Source: Haemaphysalis longicornis (taxonomy: Eukaryota > Arthropoda > Arachnida > Ixodida > Ixodidae). From it: DNA of 64,000 nucleotides. The notes beneath the pieces are model-generated. The model ran no database searches and was not told the DNA's origin. It saw only the letters and a program-made list of their open reading frames with translations. The translations under genes and the position numbers were made by a program. The DNA lies in contig CM023449.1 of the NCBI GenBank assembly GCA_013339765.2, positions 226,136,712 through 226,200,711 of the forward strand. The letters are read 5' to 3'. Below are positions 47,601 through 56,600 of this stretch, one piece after another. The stretch's first letter is position 1; each line of letters begins with the position of its first letter.

Positions 47601-50600
47601 CTGTACGAAGGAAGATGCTACACACAAAGCTACCCGCAAAGGTGTTTACTTGCCGCAAGGCAGTATAAAGGGAAAAGCTGCTCCACTATAGGAAAAGAGA
47701 GGAGAAAAACATAACAAAAAACAAAACAGACAAGCATTTACGCCATCATGATATCGGCTCTGACTGTTCGCTGCCTAAAGTTAAAAGGAGACGAGGCAAC
47801 ATACGAGGCGCTCACACTATCAGCACCACTCTTGTGTATTGTGTTATAAGCTTCAAGCAGCTCACATTTCTTAAAGAACGTACTGACAAGTAAGCCGCAT
47901 TTCTTGGTTTTTATGGGCGTTTTTTTTTTCTTCTAAAATCGCGATCAGGTTTGAACCATGGCATAACAATGTACAGGTGCCGTCAGAAGTAATTGGAGCA
48001 TGGGAGCTGTGGCCGAAGCGCATAGGAGCCCCGTGTAGCTGCACCGGCGGTAAACTAAACGAGAAAAACATGCGTAAGTGCCTGCCGACGCCGATAGCCC
48101 ATAGAGTTTCTTACAATATACACTAGAGAGGAATCTGGCGCTAGCGTCTATGCGGCTCACATCAAGACCGTCTGTGTCGTCATGGACCGCCATTATACAT
48201 TGCGTTCGCCTTAGCTTCATCATTGGCTTGGATTGAAACATTTTAGTGACCGCAAATTTATACAAAGTGCCACAAAAACGCGAAGAATAGTGTGCAATTA
48301 TGTAAGTGGAAAATAAAAGCAGGCTGTTTTAAAACCAAGGAAAAAGGAAGGAAAGCGTATTTTTGCCGGAACGGTTGTGCCTGCTATTCCTCAGGCCAAG
48401 GTTGTAGTTATGAACAAGGTTAATATTTGGCGGGGGGAACTTATTAGAGATTCTGATTTTTATTAATTTTACCATTATTGCAAACAATAACTTGCTTGAA
48501 GAGCTTGGAAAGTTTTTTGAGCGTGCCTATTAAAACGTTGCCCTTGTGGTGAACCGGTGCACCAACCGCCAACTAGTTTAAAAAGAAAGAAGAAAACGTG
48601 GCGTTAAACAGTCGTGCATGATGACAAGACAGGACGCATACAAGCGCCCCCGTATCGGTCGTATCCCCGTGGTAGTATCTTGTCTTCGTCGAAGTACGTT
48701 TTGTTTCTTATTTTCGTCGGCTACAAATTTCGCGGTGGCATATTACCCGCTCAGTCATGCGTCCTTCTACTGCGGCATGAGCAACGTCAGGTGCGATCAC
48801 GCACTGCCTGCTGTTTCACCGAACATGGTTACCACAGAACAGGGAGGATTTTCGGCGTCCTTGTAGCTCATAAACGTTTTAATGCGTAGTGAAGAAAGCA
48901 AATCCCGAAAACCGCTTAAGAATCCAATTGTCATGCCAAGCCCAAGCCAAAAAAGGGGGTCTTAATGAACCCCCGCGACGACATGGCTTACGAAGCGCAG
49001 TTTCCTGTCTCGTATACTTACTAAGAAACTGTATGTTCGCAGCATACTGGTCTCGTCGATGGCGCCTATAGCAGACCCACCTAAAATACTAGAAAAGAAA
49101 ATTTATCCCTTCAGATCCCTGCGACTGCGACGCTTCTCCGGCAGCTCGCGTGCGCTGAAAGTGTGTGAGCGACGCTGCCAGATGCCGCCTCCGCTATCAG
49201 CGCCATCGCTAAGAACAGTATGCTTCGAATAATGTTCGAAGCCGTGTTCAAACAAGTGGGTTGCTAAGTTTAGATGGGCTATCACCGTCGACAGGCGCGC
49301 ATGCGTGTTCTGCTCCTTTGCCGGCGTTGTAGCTATGCACGGCCCCCCTCCTATGCGGTTCGGCCACAGCTCCCGTGCTCCAATTATTTCTGACCGCACC
49401 TGTACAGTAAATGCGTAATCTTGCAGAAAACAGGTGGTGTCACTGCTTCTTCCTTCCGTCGTTTTGTTTCTCCGCCTACCATTAGTATAAAAGCAGCCAT
49501 CTTCACCGTAAGTTCTATTCACATATACCACCATACGGCGCAGTCTCGCAAATATCCCAAACCCTTTGTTTTTAAAAAGAACCTACGCGTTGTTCAGATT
49601 CAACATTTCTACTTACGTTGTTCCTGGATATCATTAACTCGTATATTTTATCATGACGGTATATTTACCACAATCGCTAGGTATTAACCCCTTCAAAGGA
49701 ACCGTGCAACACTCCCTATAAACGCTTTCACTTTTTTCTTCGCGTCTGGAAGCCCTGCGAAAGCTGTCGTTATGGCCAGAAAGGAGCGGCACTGCGTGAT
49801 TTGCTCGTTGCAGCAGATACGCCTTCCGTTACTGCTTTGCTTTCGAGGCTTTCTTTTTAAAATGGCTACCGAATGCATTCATTGCGACAACTAAACGAAA
49901 GCCGGCCAATAGCCGCTACACCGCTGCAATGACGTAACTCCAGCGGTCGAAGAACGCTGAGACCGGGGAAAAGAGAAAAATCTTTCGAGCAAGTTTCTAC
50001 GTCGTATGATGGGCATAGAGCAGTTATCCTTGGTTGAGGTACTCTGCGACCTCTTAATCTTAATTCTGGATGCGTCAGTTGACTACGTCGGGCAAGCATT
50101 TAAGGTTTCGAAACAAGTTGAAAAAAGGAGCAACGGCTTTATATTACCGGGCATGGCGGACGAATCTCAGATACCTCGTGGCCTACGTACCTCCATTAGC
50201 AATCTTATCTTAATATCCTTCACAAAATCTAATAGGAGATAATAAATGCGAAACAAAAACACGTCAGGCACGTGTTCAATTCACAGACAACTGCGACAAT
50301 GCAGAATACACATAACCTGGAATTTCTGGCGCCACTTCCAAACTCGCAGCCCTATTGGAGGAAGTGGGCGAAGCTAGAATATTGAAAAGTGTCATCGCTG
50401 ATCGGAGACCAAGGACCGAAACACGCCGACGGCGAGTCAGATTCGGAGAGTGACGAGCCTATGCTTACAACATCGCGGATGAGCAACACCACCTAGTATC
50501 TAGTTTGCGTTGAGACGAGTCGTCGCTGCGTCCCCCTTCCCCCTCCCATTTCTGAATAACAAAGGGGAAAACAATTGCGACTAGGTAACAAACAAAAAAT

Positions 50601-53600
50601 CAAGCAGCCAGGAGCGAGCTAAATCTCCACCTCAACTCGCATCGCTTTGGCGTGCACATTTGCCGTGTCATAAAGCCACAACAGCGGGATGAACTTGCGG
50701 GCCTTCCGCTACCTGCGAAGATAATTTACGCTTGTTACAACATCAAATTCCCGTTACCTAATCAGTCCGGAATTGCGTTTTTTCAAAACATAACCCCCCG
50801 CCCGTTCTTGCGGAAATGGAGGATAAATGTATGTCCGTCTGTTCCTCGAATATAAGGCTCTTTATTGCAGTTAGCACCAAGTCGAATCAAGAAGCGCGAA
50901 TTTTTGCGCTGACTCAAACACAGCGAACGCCTTCCTCCTTTGATACAAAATACAATACAAATACAAGACAAATACAAGACAAAGTACAACTTTGTTGAAT
51001 TTGAGAGGTATGCTTCAGTATCTCGCTCAGCTTCGTGCCAGCCACGAAAGATGTTTTCTAACCCAAAAAACGAATAATCATTAAAAGGCTTTCAAATTTT
51101 CCGTTACGGTGACGTGTTCTGGGTACAAGTGATGTCATATGGGCGAGAGCTAACAATACAATTTTCAGTATGCTAACTCCCCGTTAGCATTCAAGTAATG
51201 CGATCAAACGGACCTACAGGCCCCACTACAATCGTCCAATCGTGTGTTTTCCCGATAGGTTAGTTCGGCTGCCGCCAATCACACAAAAACTATTCGGTGA
51301 CGTCATAGAAAAGTTGCAAGAAAATTGCTAGGGAGTCTCCGCTGTTTTACATGCTTTCCTTAACATCTCCACTATTTGTTCGAAGTTTGCGATGAAATCG
51401 CATTATTGTTATCGGGGCAAAGCAGTCCTGCTAATGAGCCAAACTTGTATTGTGTCTTCATGGTCCCTTTAATGGCCGTAGATGTTCATCCTAGAGGAAC
51501 GTGTACACGTAAAAAAGGCAGGCAAAACAGCGTTATACTGCGAAAAATCTGAATGGCTACTCGAAGCTTTGCCTGCATTCTGTGATACAAACATTAAACT
51601 CTTATTTTGTTTGTTTGTTTGTTTGTTTGTTTGTTTGTTTGTTTGTTTGTTTGTTTGTTTGTTTGTTTGTTTGTTTGTTTGTTTGTTTGTTTGTTTGTTT
51701 GTTTGTTTGTTTGTTTGTTTGTTTGTTTGTTTGTTCGTTTGTTTGTTTGTTTGTCTGTCTGTCGGTCGGTCGGTCGGTCGGTCGGTGGGTCGGTCGGTCG
51801 GTCGGTCGGCGTGTAACTTAGGCTCACAGGTGGCTGACCGGTGCAGGTCATAAATGCGGCGGAGTTGGCAGAGGCGGCCGCAGGGAACGGTTCCCTGGGC
51901 GGCGACGTGGCCTTGCTGTACAGATTGAACCGCAACCTGGTGCCCACTTGGGCAGTCCTCTGCCTCGTGGCCAGTACAACTGTGGCCCTGGGTGCGCTAT
52001 GGGCCGGCAGCACCAGGAAGATGCTGTAAGTCGAAGATGCTCTTTTGGCGTGGTTTCGCCCGCAGTGTTTTTTACAAGGCTGTTTCATTGTTTTCCTTCT
52101 GCAGGCAGCATTTTTTTCTTACTGCGTTGTGCTAGTAGAACTGTGAATGAGCAAATTCTACAAAATTACCCGACTGTTCATGGGCAGCGCACCGGCGAAT
52201 TTAGATACAAATTTAGGAGTTATTCATTTGTCGTTGAAACGGAGTTCGAACTTATTAAATATACAGACGATGGTCCCGAAATCCCATGCCTGCCACGGCC
52301 AACGGCAAAATATTACGCAGCATAAATAAAGTAAACAATGATCAAATCGAAATTGGGCGACCGGTACAAAACGTGTAATTAGGTATAACTTAAGCAACTT
52401 ACTATCCGGTCAAGAAAACATAGCCATTCGCGCATTAGTGACCCCATCTGCTCAAGAAAATACAAATAGAGTATTCTTACTGAAGTGACATGATAATTTT
52501 AGACCTGAACAAGTTGTTAGAAGACATCGCGAAAAAGATATAGCTAGTTCTCGAGGTTTAAAGATTAAGCATTCCGCATCTCATTTCCAAAAAGGTTTCA
52601 AGAGAACTTCAAAAACAGCGTTGTTCTACGATAGTTGACACTGTTAACGTTAATCGCGCAATTCAAGTCTATGCAACAGTAGGACCGAATTTCCAGTGTC
52701 ACACATGTACTGGTTTCGTGTCGAAAACTCCAAGCGTGCTTCACTATGCACTCAAAAGCCACGCGGCGAAGCTCACCCACGAAGTGGACGTAACGAAGAC
52801 TATTTCTGGGAGACGTAAAATTAAAAATAAATAGCGGCCCATAACGACTACCTGTTAATTGACAGCGTCAACGCTTTCACTATGTAGAACTGAACTTACT
52901 CTGGCATGTCTTTTTTTTTTTTCTCAACTATTTTCCTATCGCGCTGTGGATGCACATGAGCTCACGATTAACTTACCGTAACGGTAGCGTGATGGCCCCT
53001 TTCTTTTTAACGGTTATGTCGGCTTAAACTTAAAAGCAGCGCAGTTGTGTTCAACCAAAAAGTTCCGACAAGAGACAGAACACTCCGTCAAAATGATTAA
53101 TTGCACCGCCATAAACCGCACTTTTAAATGCCATTTCATTTCAAGACCTCGCGCCAATTTTACTGACTGCAACTTTTTAGCGTATGCAAACATTTTCAAC
53201 GGCGGCGACACCAGACCGAGTGATGCCGCCCAACCGGTTCTCCTTTTTTTTTTAGATCGCCTGTGCTGGTTTATGAGATTGTCTATGTGCATCCGTGTGC
53301 GTTTCCATGGCTTCGTTTGTGTACAAGCTACGTAGCGCAGAGAGTCATTGGTCTATAGCGCTTGTCTTCAAAATGTTATCACTTAAAATCACTTAAATAT
53401 AAAATATAAAATATTCTTCCATCTCTCCCTCCCTATCTCCCTCCCACATTCTTCGTATTGTTTTATGCATTGCCAAACATTCACTCTTGAAAAATCAGAC
53501 GGATACCACACGCCTTTTGTTGTTGTTGTCGTCGCTGTCGTCATCGTTGTTGTTGTTGTTGTTGTCGTCATCGTCGTCGTTGTCGTTTTTGCTGTTGTCG

Positions 53601-56600
53601 TCGTCATCGTCATCGTTGTTGTTGTTCTGTCTTGCCAGCGAAAAATTGATTTCGGGACGCCTTCCCAAACGGTGTTATGAACTCATTATCTAAACTCATA
53701 TATGCGTAATCAAGGTAAATTGCGCATACTGTGTTTAATACGCAAACATTTGTATGTTCTCTTTTCTTGTTCTTCTGTTTTGTTTTGTTTTTTTCTTTCG
53801 TGTTCATTCTAGGGCCTCTGTTCCGCTGCTGAGCCGAATTGTTTGCTTTGTTTTCTTGCGTGAATTGCTCTTCACTAGTTTTTTATTTGATATTTTGTGC
53901 CTTCTCCTCTACTTCTACTGTGGCACCATAGTGGTTGCAGTGTGTTTAAGTGAATGAATAAATTTCCGTTTAGATAATTGTTACGTGGAAGCGTTGGTGG
54001 AGAAAATTTCCTATTTTACGTCGGCGAAAGCCATTGATTAGTTTATTTGATTGTGGGGCACGCACCGAAGCTACACTTGGGCTATGAGGCGTGCCGCAGT
54101 AAAGATCTCCGGATTAATTTTGACCAACTGGGGATCTTTAACGTGCGCCGAAATCTCGACACACGGTCATACATCGCCGAAAGTGCTCTCGAGTTACACG
54201 GATACATGATAGCAGTGGGCGCAGTTTCCTCACACAACACCGGCGCATCAAGCCCGAGGACCACCATCAGACGATCAACGACGACGACGACTCCACCCTG
54301 GGCGGCGTGCCGGTGTTCGATGTCCCATTGACCGCGTCTGAGCTGGAGGAGGCCTTGTGGGACGACGTGGAAGCACAACAGCCGCAGCCGGAGTCCTCGT
54401 CTGGGCTGAACGCCTGGCCGGTGTTCCCTGCCCCGTCGACCGAGCCTAGGGGGGACGCCGCCCCGCAGACCGACGTGGTAGAGCTACAGGCGCAGCCTGA
54501 GTGGGCGGCTTGGCCGCCTTCCGAGTACGAGTGGACATTTCCCGAGGATTTCACCAACTCTTTGGGCGAACGCGCCGAGAAACACGCGTCGTTCATCGGC
54601 TGTCCCGTCGACTGCAAGCTCCTCGTCACGGCTTATCTGCTGTTGTCGGCCAACCTGCTAGTGCTCTACTATTTCTTCAACCAGCTTTGTGAGTTGCCGC
54701 TACTTCTGACTCTTCTAGTTCGAAAGCAATAAATGACACGTTGAGCTAAAAAGCCGGCGTTGGCGTTGGCCTCGGCGCCGCAAGCAGTGGTACGGCTCTT
54801 AGGTCAAATGTGCTTGAAATGATCCATAGCGCGAAGCGTTCCACGGCGCAAGCTTTAACTCGGCAGGAGCGAACGGTTGCGGTCCGCACCAGCACACCGC
54901 AGATCTAGTAAGGGAGCAGAATAGCGCAGCCAAATGAGTGCGACAGGATATGTCGTTATATGTAGTTTAGGTCAAGCTTGTTTTACCAATTCAACGTTTC
55001 TGCCACGGAATAGACTTTTCGGCTACCCATTCAGAGCCCTTGCAACAATTAACGAGGTAATTTAGGACTGCACTTATCCTGTTGTAGATAAATAAGAGAA
55101 ACGCGGTCGATGGAAAGAGTTGTTAAGCTGCAGCAAAAAACCGGCGTGGAAATGGCCAAACATTCATGCACGGGACCAACAGTTCACGGTATGTACAGAG
55201 GGCAACACCCTTGCCTATAAAACAGGTTTCGTACTTATGGCCTTACCTTGCCTCGGCCGAAAAACATTTGAAGAAAACTATTGTGTCATTCTGAAGTCTT
55301 AACCATATATTGTGACCTCAACGTTTTTTGTGACAAGTTTGAGTCCGCAGTTTTGAGAGATAACCAATTGAAGTTGAACTCAGTGTTATAGACAGGGGTG
55401 TTGCGCACTGTACATTCGAAAAGGGGAAAGGCCAGTTAAAGTTGTTTATACAAGCAATGTTACCAGAGTTCAGATTAAGAAACAGAAGGAACGTTTAGTT
55501 ACTTCCTTGCACCAAAATTCGAGAGATGTTATGTTGGTTTCGCGTGAGCCCAATTTAATGTATATATATACCACCTGGGCAGTGAGGTGAACCGTAGTGA
55601 AGGGCTACTGCGGGTCACTTTGGTCGCCTGGAGAGCCTTTAGCGTGCACCTAATCTTGTGTTTGCGTGTGGTTTTGTTTTTCCCTTCCACAAATCAAAAA
55701 TTGACTGACGATTATGATAGTCCCTAAAGCGAAATTTGTGCGCAGAAAGAACTGTAATCTTATGGGTGACGGCGCATACGTGCCGCGCCTCCGGAAGTGA
55801 TCGCCGCATCAGCGAAAGCACGAGGGTGCGCTATATACTCTGGCGTTGTCTCATAGCGCGTCGCCGCGGGGGACAGTGTCTCGCGCCTTTCGCCGTAGTT
55901 TCATCCTTCGCTTTCCTGCTCGTCCTATCTTCGGTGGCCTCTTCGTTCTTTCGGTTATCTCTTAGCGCGTGGTGGTGGTGGGGATTTATTAAGAAGGGAG
56001 GGGAGAGAAAAGAACTGGGGATATTATTGAACTTATTATACAACCCAGTTCAGGGAAGGGGAGTGCGTGTTTCAAAGGCTAGGAAGAGACAGAGAGAGGA
56101 CAGAGGAGAGAGGGGCAGTCTGTCGCCTTCGTCTCGTCCATGGCTCCTCGTCGCCGCCAGAAAATTGTCTCGCGTCGTCTCGGCATACCGCCCTCCCCCT
56201 CACACTTTCCTCCTCCATTTTCCGCTCGTTCTATCTCGTTTGTCTTCGGTGTCCCCATCGTTCGCTCGGTTACAGCGAGGGACGACGGCGCCGTGAAACA
56301 ACACGATCGGGCACGTAAGTGCTGCGCATTAAAACACCTGTGCAGGTCTGCAATCCAATCGGCAGCCTTGTGCTCAGTAGCACAATGCCTCACCCCCGGA
56401 GCCACGGCTGAGAACGAATATATATATTTCGGCGGGTAATCACACTGCGTGTAGTTTTGCCATCCATAAAAAAAGCGCCAAGCAGTATTTTGGACAACAA
56501 GTAATTCCGAAAACCCCTGTACTCTTTTTTGCCCAAACTCAAGCTTTGCAGCCGGCGATGCCGTGCCCGCCTCGACGGGAGAGTGCAGCCCGCAATCAGA

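Noticed and set aside
49103..49534. Minus-strand 143-codon open frame
   Set aside because: It overlaps the right arm of the TIR element at 47974-49402 and resembles no protein; the other arm encodes nothing equivalent.
51482..52088. Open frames reading FVCLFVCL and NKQTNKQT
   Set aside because: Translations of the (TTTG)n array; no protein family.
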